In this document: one piece after another, positions 8,186-17,602 of the stretch
Layout: every line of letters begins with the position of its first letter
Numbering within the stretch: position 1 is the stretch's first letter
From: Hellea sp.
GTDB taxonomy: Bacteria; Pseudomonadota; Alphaproteobacteria; Caulobacterales; Maricaulaceae
Length of the DNA: 64,000 bases
Assembly (NCBI GenBank): GCA_029250925.1
Contig: JAQXEH010000046.1
Coordinates: forward strand, 1-64,000
Direction of reading: 5' to 3'
The notes under the pieces: model-generated
The model's database searches: none
Seen by the model: the letters and a program-made list of their open reading frames with translations, nothing else
Told to the model about the DNA's origin: nothing
Program-made: the position numbers and the translations under genes

Positions 8186-9997
8186 ATGACAAGAAAAAAT
8201 TTACATAGAATTAAAGAGCAAACGATCGGCTACCAATTAAAAAGTTTTGGGCGCCTGTGGCCTTATCTGTGGCCTAACAGTAAACCTTCTTATAAAATAA
8301 GAACACTATTTGCTATAATAGCCACAGTAGTTGGCCAATTTATTATTGTTGCCGCCCCATTCTTTTTAGGTCAGGCAAGTGATAGCATTGAGGTCCAAAT
8401 AACAGAATTAGGTTTAGGCGCAGTAATAGGAAGTTCAATTCTTATCCTTATACTTGCTTATGGGGGCTTAAGACTAATATCTATTATACTATCTGAAGGG
8501 CGTGAGTATATATTCGCCCCAGTTGCCCAACATGCACAACGGTCGATAGCAACCCTAACTTTTGCACACTTACACAAACTTTCACTTCGTTATCATCTTG
8601 AAAAACGTACAGGTGGAATCTCGCGTGTGATAGAGAGAGGAATACGTTCAATCGATTTTCTTTTTAGGTTCTTGCTGTTTAATATAGGGCCAACTCTTCT
8701 GCAACTCACCCTCGCAGGGATAGCATTCTGGATAGCCTACAGCTGGGAATTTGCTCTAATTGCAGTTGGTGTAGTTGTAGCTTACATCTGGTTTACCGTT
8801 GTTACCACTGAATGGAGACTTAGGTTCAGAAGAGATATGAATGCAAAAGATACGGAAGCTAACTCTAAAGCCATAGATAGTTTATTGAACTATGAAACTG
8901 TAAAATATTTTAATGCCGAGCAATATGAAACCCGTAGGTATGATAAGGCTATGGAAGGCTATCAAAAAGCAGCCATATTATCACGAACATCATTAGCAAC
9001 TGTAAATATTGGCCAAAGCTTTCTGATGAATATAGGTCTTGTTGGTTTGGTTCTTTTAGCTACTCAAAGGGCCCTTACAGGCGAAATGACAACAGGGGAT
9101 ATTCTCACAATCACTTTAGTTATGATGCAGGTCTATAGGCCACTAAACATACTGGGTTTTGCTTACAGGGAAATTAAGCAGGCTCTCACTGATATGGAAA
9201 AGATGTTCGCCCTATTGGACCTACAGCCAGAAATACAGGATTGTTCTGACGCAATAAAGCTTCATGGTGACCAGGCAGATGTTAATTTCTCTGGTGTTTA
9301 CTTTCGTTACGAAAGTGAACGTTCTATACTAAAGGATGTTTCTTTCACAGTAAAACAAGGAGATACAGTGGCAGTTGTAGGGCCTACTGGTGCAGGTAAG
9401 TCTACACTATCGAGAATATTATTCAGATTTTACGACATAGAAGCAGGCTCAGTACATATCAATGGACATGATATAACAAAGGTTTCCCTTGAAAGCCTTC
9501 GCAAGTTTATAGGAATAGTCCCGCAGGACACTGTTTTATTCAATCATACTATAGGCTATAATATTGGATATGCTAACCCCGCAGCCTCACAGGAAGATAT
9601 TGAAACAGTAGCTAAAAATGCACAAATACACGATTTTATCAAAAGTCTTCCTAAGGGTTATAAAACATTAGTAGGCGAAAGAGGGTTAAAGCTTTCAGGG
9701 GGTGAAAAACAGCGGGTAGCAATTGCGCGAACTTTATTGAAGAATCCTGCTATTCTAATTCTGGATGAAGCGACATCAGCTCTTGATAGTGTAACTGAGG
9801 AAGGTATCCAGTCCGCTCTTGAGGCAGTTTCGGCAGACAGAACTACGCTTGTTATAGCACATCGGCTGTCCACTATAGTAAATGCTGATAAAATAATAGT
9901 TATGGATAAGGGAAAAATAATTGAACAAGGAAAACACACACAGCTTTTGAAAAAAAATAGACTATATAAAGAACTTTGGGAACAACAAAAAAAGTAA
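8186..9997 (+). CDS. ABC exporter of the Atm1/HMT1 type, fused membrane and ATPase domains
   Basis: The 603-residue half-transporter has about six N-terminal membrane helices (residues 38-330) followed by a nucleotide-binding domain. It has Walker A GPTGAGKST (399-407), the Q-loop VPQDTVLF, signature LSGGEKQR (503-510), Walker B ILILDEATSALD and the H-loop AHRLST. The YHLEKRTGGISRVIERG block is typical of the Atm1/HMT1 subgroup. Bacterial members export glutathione-linked metals or sulfur species and protect against metals; that substrate is inferred. It would act as a homodimer in the inner membrane. It is convergent with the PadR gene with only 3 bases between stops. Confidence 0.9.
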   Translation: MTRKNLHRIKEQTIGYQLKSFGRLWPYLWPNSKPSYKIRTLFAIIATVVGQFIIVAAPFFLGQASDSIEVQITELGLGAVIGSSILILILAYGGLRLISIILSEGREYIFAPVAQHAQRSIATLTFAHLHKLSLRYHLEKRTGGISRVIERGIRSIDFLFRFLLFNIGPTLLQLTLAGIAFWIAYSWEFALIAVGVVVAYIWFTVVTTEWRLRFRRDMNAKDTEANSKAIDSLLNYETVKYFNAEQYETRRYDKAMEGYQKAAILSRTSLATVNIGQSFLMNIGLVGLVLLATQRALTGEMTTGDILTITLVMMQVYRPLNILGFAYREIKQALTDMEKMFALLDLQPEIQDCSDAIKLHGDQADVNFSGVYFRYESERSILKDVSFTVKQGDTVAVVGPTGAGKSTLSRILFRFYDIEAGSVHINGHDITKVSLESLRKFIGIVPQDTVLFNHTIGYNIGYANPAASQEDIETVAKNAQIHDFIKSLPKGYKTLVGERGLKLSGGEKQRVAIARTLLKNPAILILDEATSALDSVTEEGIQSALEAVSADRTTLVIAHRLSTIVNADKIIVMDKGKIIEQGKHTQLLKKNRLYKELWEQQKK

Positions 9998-10000
9998 AAA

Positions 10001-10534
10001 TTAAAGTTTTTCGATTTTACTTAAGCTGTCTTCAATACGCTCTATATTATATACTTCAGTGTGAATTCCCATCTCTAAAACTATCAGTTTCCCCTTTTGA
10101 GTTAGATCTAAATTTTGACCGTCATAATACTTTTCTTTGATTCTGTAATATCTGTTTAATAAGTCTTTATGCTTGTCCACTCTTATTAATAATTGCTCCT
10201 TAAGAGCACTTATATCCATATTTTCTAGCGCATAAAACTTTACCATAAGATCGTCTTTTATTGATGGCTGATTTACAGGTTTTTTAGACCACGCCCGTAA
10301 AAAAAGTTTACCCTCTCTAGTCAGAGTGTGTATAATTCTATTGGGCTTTCCTTCTTGTGACACCTCTCTACTACTAACGAGACCCTTTTCACGAAGCTTG
10401 CCAAGTTCACGATATATTTGTTGGTGCGATGCTCTCCAAAAATATCCAATCGAAGCATCAAAGTTTTTTGCTAAGTCATAGCCACTCATAGGCCGTTCAG
10501 TTAAGCAAACTAATATTGCTTCTGCTAATGCCAT
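10001..10534 (-). CDS. PadR-family transcriptional regulator
   Basis: The 177-residue protein starts with a PadR winged helix: LTERPMSGYDLAKNFD, then FWRASHQQIYRELGKLREKGLV, the DNA-reading wing with KPNRIIHTLT, and a C-terminal Vir-type helical dimerisation domain (about residues 90-177). PadR proteins are usually ligand-released repressors. It is divergent from the HSDL2-like SDR gene, and the 66-base gap holds an inverted repeat of PadR type. It is therefore likely to control itself and the SDR-DUF1330-ECH1 group. The ligand, perhaps a CoA ester or lipid aldehyde, is unknown. Confidence 0.88.
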   Translation of the reverse strand: MALAEAILVCLTERPMSGYDLAKNFDASIGYFWRASHQQIYRELGKLREKGLVSSREVSQEGKPNRIIHTLTREGKLFLRAWSKKPVNQPSIKDDLMVKFYALENMDISALKEQLLIRVDKHKDLLNRYYRIKEKYYDGQNLDLTQKGKLIVLEMGIHTEVYNIERIEDSLSKIEKL

Positions 10535-10565
10535 GATGAGTTTTCCTTGTGACTACGTTATTTAT

Positions 10566-10578
10566 TACATATGATGTA
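10566..10578. promoter_or_regulatory. Candidate PadR operator
   Basis: TACAT-ATG-ATGTA is a perfect inverted repeat with a 3-base centre, in the gap between the divergent padR and SDR genes and 23 bases before the SDR start. Characterised PadR operators have ATGT...ACAT-like symmetry, so the position and shape fit, but the link is inferred. Confidence 0.45.
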
Positions 10579-10600
10579 GGTAAAGAAAACAGGATTTAAC

Positions 10601-11479
10601 ATGACACTTCAAGGTAAAACAATATTTATGTCCGGTGGCTCAAGAGGCATCGGGCTTGAAATTGCAAAAAAATGTGCTTCTGATGGAGCAAACATAGCGA
10701 TTGCAGCTAAAACTGCTTCACCTCACCCTAAGCTCAGCGGTACTATATATACAGCGAGCAAAGAAATAGAGAGTTTAGGGGGAAAAGCATTACCAATAGT
10801 TTGTGATATACGAAATGAAGCAGCAGTAGATAATGCAATAGACTCTTGCGTTGAAAAATTCGGCGGCATCGATATTTGTATAAATAATGCAAGTGCTGTT
10901 TCACCAACCCCAACTACATTAACTCCGATGAAACGTTACGACTTAATGAATGAGGTGAATGCACGAGGTACTTTTATGTTAAGCCAAAAATGCCACCCTC
11001 ATTTAAAAAAAGCTGAAAATCCGCATATAGTTAACATAGCGCCCCCTTTGGATATGGATAAGCGTTGGTTCAAGAACCATACAGCCTATACAATGGCTAA
11101 ATATGGAATGAGTATGTGCACATTAGGAATGGCAGAAGAATTTCGGAAAGATGGAATTGCAGTAAACTCCCTATGGCCCATGACATCAATAGATACCGCG
11201 GCTGTGAGGAATATATTAGGAGGAGATAGCATGGCAAAAATGAGTAGACTTCCTGCTATTATGGCAGATGCGATGTACGAATTAATTACTAAGAACGCAA
11301 ATGAGATTACAGGAAAGTTTCTTATAGATGAATTCGTATTAGCTGAATCAGGTGAAACTAATTTTAACAAATACAATCAACCCGGCTATAACGGGCCTTT
11401 GGCAGCTGATTTTTTCATACCCAGCGAATGGGTGAGTAGATCTGCATCAAACGTCATGGAACATCCAGGATACTTATAA
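10601..11479 (+). CDS. HSDL2-like short-chain dehydrogenase
   Basis: The 292-residue SDR has the NAD(P)-binding GGSRGIG block at residues 12-18, the NNAS motif and the active-site Y-x-x-x-K in AYTMAKYGMS. The unusual insertion HPKLSGTIY near residue 44 and the IAPPLDMDKRWFKNH block are the signature of hydroxysteroid dehydrogenase-like protein 2 and its bacterial relatives. These oxidise or reduce lipid-like alcohols. The SCP2 domain found at the C-terminus of animal HSDL2 is missing. The stop overlaps the start of the next gene (TAATG), so the two are translationally coupled. Substrate unknown; membership of an acyl-CoA or isoprenoid degradation set is inferred. Confidence 0.85.
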   Translation: MTLQGKTIFMSGGSRGIGLEIAKKCASDGANIAIAAKTASPHPKLSGTIYTASKEIESLGGKALPIVCDIRNEAAVDNAIDSCVEKFGGIDICINNASAVSPTPTTLTPMKRYDLMNEVNARGTFMLSQKCHPHLKKAENPHIVNIAPPLDMDKRWFKNHTAYTMAKYGMSMCTLGMAEEFRKDGIAVNSLWPMTSIDTAAVRNILGGDSMAKMSRLPAIMADAMYELITKNANEITGKFLIDEFVLAESGETNFNKYNQPGYNGPLAADFFIPSEWVSRSASNVMEHPGYL

Positions 11480-11898
11480 TGACAACTCTTAACGCTATAG
11501 AGCCTACACCAGAACAGATTAAAAAATTTCTATCAGATAAAAAAGCTGGAGAACCTGTTTATATGCTAAACCTTCTAAAATTTAAAGATAAAGCAACCTA
11601 TAAGAATGGGGAAAACGTCTCTGGCCGTGAAGCTTATGCGCGATACGCCTCTGCTTTCTCTAAACTTGTTAAAGATAAAAAAATCGAAGGCGGAGGAACA
11701 TGGGGCGGAAACATGAACTCTTGGCTCATTGGGCAGGGAGAAGGAGAGTGGGACGCAATCGGTATATTCAAATACCCAAGTGCTGAAATAATGATTGAGA
11801 CTGTTAGCTCTGATGAGTATCGAAAAATCCATAAACACAGGCGAGCAGGTTTAGAGGGTCAATTATTAATTTCCTGTGACAACAAAGGCGTATTCTAA
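11479..11898 (+). CDS. DUF1330 family protein
   Basis: The 139-residue protein matches the DUF1330 dimeric ferredoxin-like barrel: EPVYMLNLLKFKDKATY, GREAYARYASAF and FKYPSAEIMIETVSSDEYRKIHKHRRAGLEG. The fold resembles EthD-type and antibiotic-monooxygenase-like proteins; no activity is established. It overlaps the SDR stop by one base and precedes the dienoyl-CoA isomerase gene by about 50 bases. It therefore probably serves the same pathway. Confidence 0.82.
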   Translation: MTTLNAIEPTPEQIKKFLSDKKAGEPVYMLNLLKFKDKATYKNGENVSGREAYARYASAFSKLVKDKKIEGGGTWGGNMNSWLIGQGEGEWDAIGIFKYPSAEIMIETVSSDEYRKIHKHRRAGLEGQLLISCDNKGVF

Positions 11899-11950
11899 TT
11901 GGAAGATAACTCCTCACCAATAAAACTTAAATTTAAATAAAGGCTCCGCA

Positions 11951-12793
11951 GTGAAGTATAAGTGTTTTGAAGTTTCTATTAAAGATCATGTCGCCCATAT
12001 CATACTGAGTCGGCCTGAAAAACGTAATGCAATGATAAAGGATTTTTGGGTAGAGTTACCAAAAATTATACACGATATCGATGATAATTCTAAAGCAAGA
12101 GTAATAGTTATATCGTCTACAGGGCCAGTATTTTCTGCAGGAATAGATATTGGGATGTTTGTTAACGATATCGGAGGCAGTAGTGATAAAAACCAACCTC
12201 ATTACGGGGTAGATTTTTATAACAATAGCGTATTACCCCTGCAAAATAGTTTTACAGCAATTGAACAATGCAGAATACCGGTAATTGCAGCAATACAAGG
12301 GGGGTGTTACGGCGGAGGAGTGGATCTTATAACTGCCTGTGATATGCGTTATGGCACAAGTGATAGCTTTATAACAATATTTGAAATAAATGTTGGTATG
12401 ACTGCAGATGTTGGTACTTTTCCTCGCATACTAAATCACATGCCCGAAGGTGTAGTACGTGAACTAGCATATACGGGCCGTCAAATGCCTGCAGTTGAAT
12501 GTAAAGAGAGGGGTCTATTCAATAAGGTCTATAAAAACAAAGAAGACATGATTAATTCAGTTATGGCCATAGCAAAAGAAATAGCATCCAAACCCCCACT
12601 GGCAGTTTACGGTTGCAAACGGATTATAACTTATTCACGTGATCACAACACATTGGATACTTTAGATAATATAGCTGTTTGGAACATGTCCATGCTAGCA
12701 CCGTCTGAGATGGAAGAGGCAATGGTCTCTAAGAAGCAAAAAAGACAAGGTAATTTTTCAGAGCTCCCAAAAAGAAAGAAGCTTATTGATTGA
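11951..12793 (+). CDS. ECH1-like delta3,5-delta2,4-dienoyl-CoA isomerase (crotonase family)
   Basis: The 280-residue crotonase starts with GTG. It has the oxyanion-hole segments FSAGIDIGMF and AAIQGGCYGGGVDLITACDMRY. The two acidic residues that define dienoyl-CoA isomerase are in ITIFEINVGMTADVGTFPRI (the Glu and Asp corresponding to E196 and D204 of rat ECH1). It would shift double bonds of odd-position unsaturated acyl-CoAs so that they can enter beta-oxidation. Third gene of the PadR-linked group. It ends one base before the convergent pgi stop. A plain enoyl-CoA hydratase is less likely given both acidic residues. Confidence 0.85.
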   Translation: MKYKCFEVSIKDHVAHIILSRPEKRNAMIKDFWVELPKIIHDIDDNSKARVIVISSTGPVFSAGIDIGMFVNDIGGSSDKNQPHYGVDFYNNSVLPLQNSFTAIEQCRIPVIAAIQGGCYGGGVDLITACDMRYGTSDSFITIFEINVGMTADVGTFPRILNHMPEGVVRELAYTGRQMPAVECKERGLFNKVYKNKEDMINSVMAIAKEIASKPPLAVYGCKRIITYSRDHNTLDTLDNIAVWNMSMLAPSEMEEAMVSKKQKRQGNFSELPKRKKLID

Positions 12794-12794
12794 A

Positions 12795-14381
12795 CTAGCT
12801 CTCTTTAGTGCTGTTTATGAAAAGCTCAATTAGCTTTGATGTGCTAATATCATGCTGGCCTTTTGTGCCAGTTTGCATTTCTGTTAATATATTGGAAGCA
12901 AGTATCTTACCTAGTTCTACGCCCCATTGGTCAAAACTATTTACATTCCACATTACTCCCTGAACGAAAACTTTGTGCTCATAAAGCGCAATTAGGTGCC
13001 CAAGAGAAAAGGGCGTAAGATCATCTAAAGTAATTGTCGTAGATGGACGGTTGCCTGGAAATGTTTTTTGCCGCGCAATAGCGCTTATATTATCACCGCC
13101 GCCCATTTCTCTGAGTACCTGATCTGTTGACTTACCTAACATTAAGGCTTCTGATTGAGCAAAGCAGTTTGCTAATAAAGCAGCATGATGCTCAGGTCTT
13201 CCACTAGAGTCTTTTAAAACAGCAATAAAATCAACTGGAGCTCCTGGGGTTCCTTGATGAAGCCACTGAAAGAAAGCATGTTGCCCATTTGTGCCTTCAT
13301 CACCCCATATAATAGGACAAGTTATACCTGCGGGCGCTCCTTCGCGGTTTATATATTTTCCATTAGACTCCATTTCAAGCTGCTGTAAAAATGCAGAAAA
13401 TTTTCGTATGTTTCTAGAGTATGGTATTACAGCAAGAGAACTATAATTTAAAAAATTTCGATTCCAAATGCCTATAATTGCCATCATAACGGGTAAGTTC
13501 TCGTGCAAAGGCTGGTCACGAAAATGTAAATCCATCTTAGATGCGCCCTCCAAGAACTCATCAAAAAGAGAAGTGCCAAATGCAATCTGTAAAGATAGAC
13601 CAACTGAACTCCAAACAGAATAGCGCCCGCCGACCCAATCCCAGAAATCAAAAATTTGCTCTTCAGGGATCATAAAGTCGATAGCACCCTGTCGATTTGC
13701 TGTGACTGCAATAAAGTTTTCTCCAGCATTAGCTCCGAGGTCAGTCTCAAGCCAATTATAGGCAGCTTCAGCATTCATACGAGTTTCCTGAGTTGTGAAC
13801 GACTTAGAAACCACAACAATTAGAGTGCTCTTAGGGCTCAGGCCATCTAAAGCATCGTTGATTGAGGCACCATCAATATTTTCTGCAAACCGTAAATCTA
13901 GTTTCATTTCTGCATTTGCACTAAAAGCATCCGCCACTAACCGTGGACCAAGGTCAGAACCTCCAATTCCAATATGAACTATAGCTTTATACTTTCCATC
14001 GCCTCTAATTTTATTAGAAAAAACTTTCATCCGGTGCCGCATAGCTTTAACGTCCTCTTGTACGCCCTTTGATCCACCAACACCCCTTAAGGCCATGTGA
14101 AGAACGGCACGGCCCTCAGAGTTATTTATTTTCTCACCACTAAATAATTTAGCGCGATATTCTTCGAGGCCACATGATGCCGCATACTCTTTAAGTGCAT
14201 TCAAAGTTCTTTCGCTCACACGTTGTTTAGAAAAATCAGCTCTTAATGGACCCTCTCGCATTACGAAGTTTTCAATGCGATTTGGTTCTGTTTTCATCAA
14301 ATCAGTAATATTTAAATTTGTTTGAGCTAATACTTCGAGGTTCTTATACTTTTGCTTGCTATGCTCAGAATCAATAACCAT
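12795..14381 (-). CDS. pgi: Glucose-6-phosphate isomerase
   Basis: The 528-residue enzyme interconverts glucose 6-phosphate and fructose 6-phosphate in the cytoplasm. Family signatures are visible: VHIGIGGSDLGPRL (near residue 135), VVSKSFTTQETR, the DWVGGRYSVWSSVGL signature (near 250), ESNGK, GTNGQHAFFQ with the active-site His, and a C-terminal signature with EHKVFVQG and NSFDQWGVELGK. Length fits the family. It lies 27 bases downstream of the dsbD-like gene on the same strand. With eda it fits a sugar-phosphate pathway feeding Entner-Doudoroff or gluconeogenesis. Confidence 0.97.
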   Translation of the reverse strand: MVIDSEHSKQKYKNLEVLAQTNLNITDLMKTEPNRIENFVMREGPLRADFSKQRVSERTLNALKEYAASCGLEEYRAKLFSGEKINNSEGRAVLHMALRGVGGSKGVQEDVKAMRHRMKVFSNKIRGDGKYKAIVHIGIGGSDLGPRLVADAFSANAEMKLDLRFAENIDGASINDALDGLSPKSTLIVVVSKSFTTQETRMNAEAAYNWLETDLGANAGENFIAVTANRQGAIDFMIPEEQIFDFWDWVGGRYSVWSSVGLSLQIAFGTSLFDEFLEGASKMDLHFRDQPLHENLPVMMAIIGIWNRNFLNYSSLAVIPYSRNIRKFSAFLQQLEMESNGKYINREGAPAGITCPIIWGDEGTNGQHAFFQWLHQGTPGAPVDFIAVLKDSSGRPEHHAALLANCFAQSEALMLGKSTDQVLREMGGGDNISAIARQKTFPGNRPSTTITLDDLTPFSLGHLIALYEHKVFVQGVMWNVNSFDQWGVELGKILASNILTEMQTGTKGQHDISTSKLIELFINSTKES

Positions 14382-14408
14382 AGTTCAATCTCATATCCAT
14401 TTTTTATA

Positions 14409-16463
14409 CTATTTGACGATAGCGTTTTTGATAACATTATAACTCAATGTTTGCGGCAGTATTACTGGCGTAATCGAGGTGTCGCTATATACTAAATATA
14501 AAGGCACCCCTGCCCGTCCATGAGCTCTTAATTCTTTTGCAATTTTAGAGTTTTTATTTGTCCAGTCTGCGATTAGAAATGTTGTTTCAGTATCTATAAA
14601 CAACTTTTTTACTCTAGGGTCATTTAACACAACTTTTTCATTGTACTTACAGGTAACACACCATGCTGCCGTGAAATTTACAAATACGCTTTTTCCTTCA
14701 TTATTTAGATCCAAAACTATCTCTGAAGACCACTCCTCTGCGTAAGACCCGTATAGTGTGTTATTATCTTCTGCATTATAATCTCCGTACAAAGGCAACA
14801 TTAATGCTACTATTAAAAAAATTGGTGCCAATAACTTCCTGGCTGAGATGTTATTCTTTACAAACCAAATTGCTATAACGAAGAACAAAAAGGACACTAA
14901 TACTTTGGCTACTCCGTCTGGACCTACTTGTTGATCAAGAACCCATAACAGCCATATTGAGGCAGCAAACATAGGAAATGATAATGCCTCCTTAAAATAT
15001 TTCATCCAAACTCCTGGTTTTGGTAATTTAGAAATTATATTTGGAAAACATGCTAACAACAAAAAGGGTGACGCAAATCCAGCTCCTAAGGACAATAGTA
15101 TAGTTATTGTAATCAAACCTGTAGATACAAAGGCATACCCCAGAGCTCCAGCCATTAATGGTGCAGTGCACGGGGTAGCAACCACAACTGCAAAAGCACC
15201 TGTAAAAAATGAATTAGTCATTTTATACTTTTCCATTACTCTACTGCTGAAGTTTTGAAATACGGAACCCGTTTCAAATACACCCAATAAACTTAATCCT
15301 GCCAAAAAAAGTATTATCGATAAGATAGAAACCACCTTAGGTGACTGAAGGTGGAAGCCCCACCCAATTTCAGCACCGCCTAATTTTAGCAATATAATTA
15401 CAATGGCAAATAGCAAAAATGTGGTCATTATTCCTGCTGAATATAGCAATGCATCACCCTTGATTGCTGATTTTTTTTCACTCACTAATTTTGCTATTGA
15501 AAAGGCTTTAATTGAAATTATGGGAAAAACACAAGGCATAAAGTTCAATATAATTCCCCCTATAAATGCACCAAATAAAGCACTCATGAAAGACAAATTA
15601 GAGGAGTTTTTGTTGAGAGTTTTTTTGTCTATAGATATTAATTTACTCGTATCTAGATCAATAACTTCACTGTTAGGCATTCCGTTAACTTTATAAGTTA
15701 GCACGCCACTCACATTACTAGGAAAAATTTCCTTGCGCCTTGGGTCGGGTATTAATTCTAATGCTAATCTATCATTGTTGTTTCTTGAAGATTTCCTGCT
15801 AATGTTTTTAAAGAATCCATTTTCATATGGGAAAAAATAAAGTTCGGAGATATTTCCAAGGGAAAAATTTTTAAACCCTACTTTTATAGTCTCGCCCGTG
15901 AGTTCCACCGCGCTCTCTATATCCCCTTTTTTAGGAACCTTATTAAGTGCAAAATCAATTTTCGTTTTTTGCAGCATGTCCTCCATCGATGGACCAATGG
16001 CAATTGACAAGCTTGCACTGCCATTTTCAGGAATACAAATATCCTTACATACTAAGTAACTAAAATTTGCAGTTATGGTAACAATTGATCCCGGTTCTAC
16101 GTCCTTTCCCACAGAAAACTGAACAGGGAATATTGGTGAGCCCTCAAACCCATAATTCACTATTGGGCCTGTTTGAATTACTTTGGGAGAGGGCCAATTG
16201 ATTACTCCTGCTTCAATCCCAATAGGTAAAGCCCAATCTATATAGACAGGCTCCCCACTATCGCCTGGATTTTGCCAATATGTATGCCAATTTCTATCAA
16301 GTTTAGTTTGAAGTGCGATATGAAATTTTTGACCCGGCAAAATACTATCATGGCTACTTATCAGAGTAGCGGTAGCTCTGCCTGTATCAACGGGAGGAGA
16401 TTGAGCCGCCAGTGCAGGGAAAGAAATAAGCATCATTACTAGTGATAAAATAATTATTCGCAT
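14409..16463 (-). CDS. DsbD/ScsB-type thiol:disulfide interchange protein
   Basis: The start at 16463 is chosen because an AAGGAGAG site precedes it and a signal peptide follows directly (hydrophobic stretch ending SFPALAAQ); earlier in-frame starts lack both. Next comes a periplasmic N-terminal domain with the SYLVCKDICIPE motif. A central block of about eight membrane helices follows, with Cys pairs (FMPCVFP and VATPCTAP). Last is a C-terminal thioredoxin-like domain with active site AAWCVTCK. It passes electrons from cytoplasmic thioredoxin to periplasmic substrates. The partner is unknown; ScsB-like reductases serve ScsC or CcmG-like proteins. Confidence 0.9.
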   Translation of the reverse strand: MRIIILSLVMMLISFPALAAQSPPVDTGRATATLISSHDSILPGQKFHIALQTKLDRNWHTYWQNPGDSGEPVYIDWALPIGIEAGVINWPSPKVIQTGPIVNYGFEGSPIFPVQFSVGKDVEPGSIVTITANFSYLVCKDICIPENGSASLSIAIGPSMEDMLQKTKIDFALNKVPKKGDIESAVELTGETIKVGFKNFSLGNISELYFFPYENGFFKNISRKSSRNNNDRLALELIPDPRRKEIFPSNVSGVLTYKVNGMPNSEVIDLDTSKLISIDKKTLNKNSSNLSFMSALFGAFIGGIILNFMPCVFPIISIKAFSIAKLVSEKKSAIKGDALLYSAGIMTTFLLFAIVIILLKLGGAEIGWGFHLQSPKVVSILSIILFLAGLSLLGVFETGSVFQNFSSRVMEKYKMTNSFFTGAFAVVVATPCTAPLMAGALGYAFVSTGLITITILLSLGAGFASPFLLLACFPNIISKLPKPGVWMKYFKEALSFPMFAASIWLLWVLDQQVGPDGVAKVLVSFLFFVIAIWFVKNNISARKLLAPIFLIVALMLPLYGDYNAEDNNTLYGSYAEEWSSEIVLDLNNEGKSVFVNFTAAWCVTCKYNEKVVLNDPRVKKLFIDTETTFLIADWTNKNSKIAKELRAHGRAGVPLYLVYSDTSITPVILPQTLSYNVIKNAIVK

Positions 16464-16594
16464 AATCTCTCCTTTCTGGTTATCTGCATAATTATATACA
16501 TTACTTATAAATCTATAAACATTCATAGCATATGTAATCTACGAAACATAAATATTTATGATCAAGGAAGTATTAGTTTTATAAATTATTGTAT

Positions 16595-16624
16595 AAAAAA
16601 ACCCACAATAAAGTGGGTTTTTTT
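16595..16624 (-). terminator. Rho-independent terminator after the SapC gene
   Basis: Perfect 12-bp inverted repeat: seven A residues plus CCCAC (16595-16606), loop AATAAA, GTGGG plus seven T residues (16613-16624). On the minus strand it follows the SapC stop by 16 bases and ends in a T run, so it should end that transcript before the dsbD-like gene. The A run makes it usable from both sides. Confidence 0.88.
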
Positions 16625-16640
16625 CATAATTCAAAAGTTA

Positions 16641-17429
16641 TTATTTTTTTTCAGCTGCCGCTGCATCATTAACACGTCTCAAAGTTTTGTTAACAAGTCG
16701 TTGCCAATTACCCAGTGAAACCATGTGTGAATGAGCTACAGCTAAATAACCATTATCTGTAAACTCTTTCAGTTTTTCAGCAGAAAGGCCCTTTAATTTA
16801 TCCTCAGTGATTGCATAGTAGTCTGCAATTCTTTGTTGCTCCGCTGGTGTGCCATCAGCATTCTGCCCCTGAAAATTCATTTCTTTCTGCTCGAATAAAT
16901 CTAACTCCTTGAACACTCCAATCATTCGTTCAGTTGCTTGTCTGTCACGCTCAAAATTTTGTAAAAACTGAAAAGCTTCTTTCGTGAATGCGGATGTATC
17001 ATCACCATCAAAAAATTTTTGCTGTGGTTTTTTACTAGTAACGCATTTTGCACCCTCATCAACACATACCACAAAACGACCATTTGGCTTATCATTAGCT
17101 AATACAAAGGGAAAACGGCGAGCGAAGGCTGGTAAGTAAAAGTCTTGCTCAAACTCACCATCATTCACAAATAGATTCTCACCTGTCCTAACGCCCATTA
17201 CAGCCAGAGGATTGCGCTCTTCGCCTGCGAATATTATAGGATATGATGCTGCAGCTGCGCCAAACTCAGGTGCAGTAAGTGGCATAAAATGCTGATCAGC
17301 CATAAACTCAAAGGGCTTTGCTATGGGACTAACACCAAATTTCTGATGCTTGTCTTTTGTAAGTGGCTGTGGGTTCTGATAAAACATTACATTTCCAGAT
17401 ACAGTCGTATTTTCTTTTTTATCAGCCAT
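16641..17429 (-). CDS. SapC family protein
   Basis: The 262-residue protein matches the SapC family: MFYQNPQPLTKDKHQKFGV at the start, then HFMPLTAPEFGAAAASYPIIF, VRTGENLF and YLPAFARRFPFVL. SapC was named for a surface-array (S-layer) gene cluster in Campylobacter, but most alphaproteobacterial members are isolated and have no proven role. No signal peptide or membrane segment is seen. It is monocistronic, with a strong terminator after it and about 170 bases free of genes before it. Confidence 0.85.
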   Translation of the reverse strand: MADKKENTTVSGNVMFYQNPQPLTKDKHQKFGVSPIAKPFEFMADQHFMPLTAPEFGAAAASYPIIFAGEERNPLAVMGVRTGENLFVNDGEFEQDFYLPAFARRFPFVLANDKPNGRFVVCVDEGAKCVTSKKPQQKFFDGDDTSAFTKEAFQFLQNFERDRQATERMIGVFKELDLFEQKEMNFQGQNADGTPAEQQRIADYYAITEDKLKGLSAEKLKEFTDNGYLAVAHSHMVSLGNWQRLVNKTLRRVNDAAAAEKK

Positions 17430-17602
17430 GGTAGCCCCTTATTTTAGTATATTGATAGATATGAGGTTAAAAATATCAATTTCAAGGGCGCTTTATACAA
17501 TTTAATTAAGTCTATCAACAAATGAATTCTAATAAATATCTTTTTGATGATCCCATTAAAAAATAGATAGTTTTAGCAATCTAAAATATATAAGGAAATT
17601 CC

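Noticed and set aside
10001-10010. Frameshift between the ABC exporter and the PadR gene
   Set aside because: Both proteins have complete domains and end normally; the genes are simply convergent with a 3-base gap.
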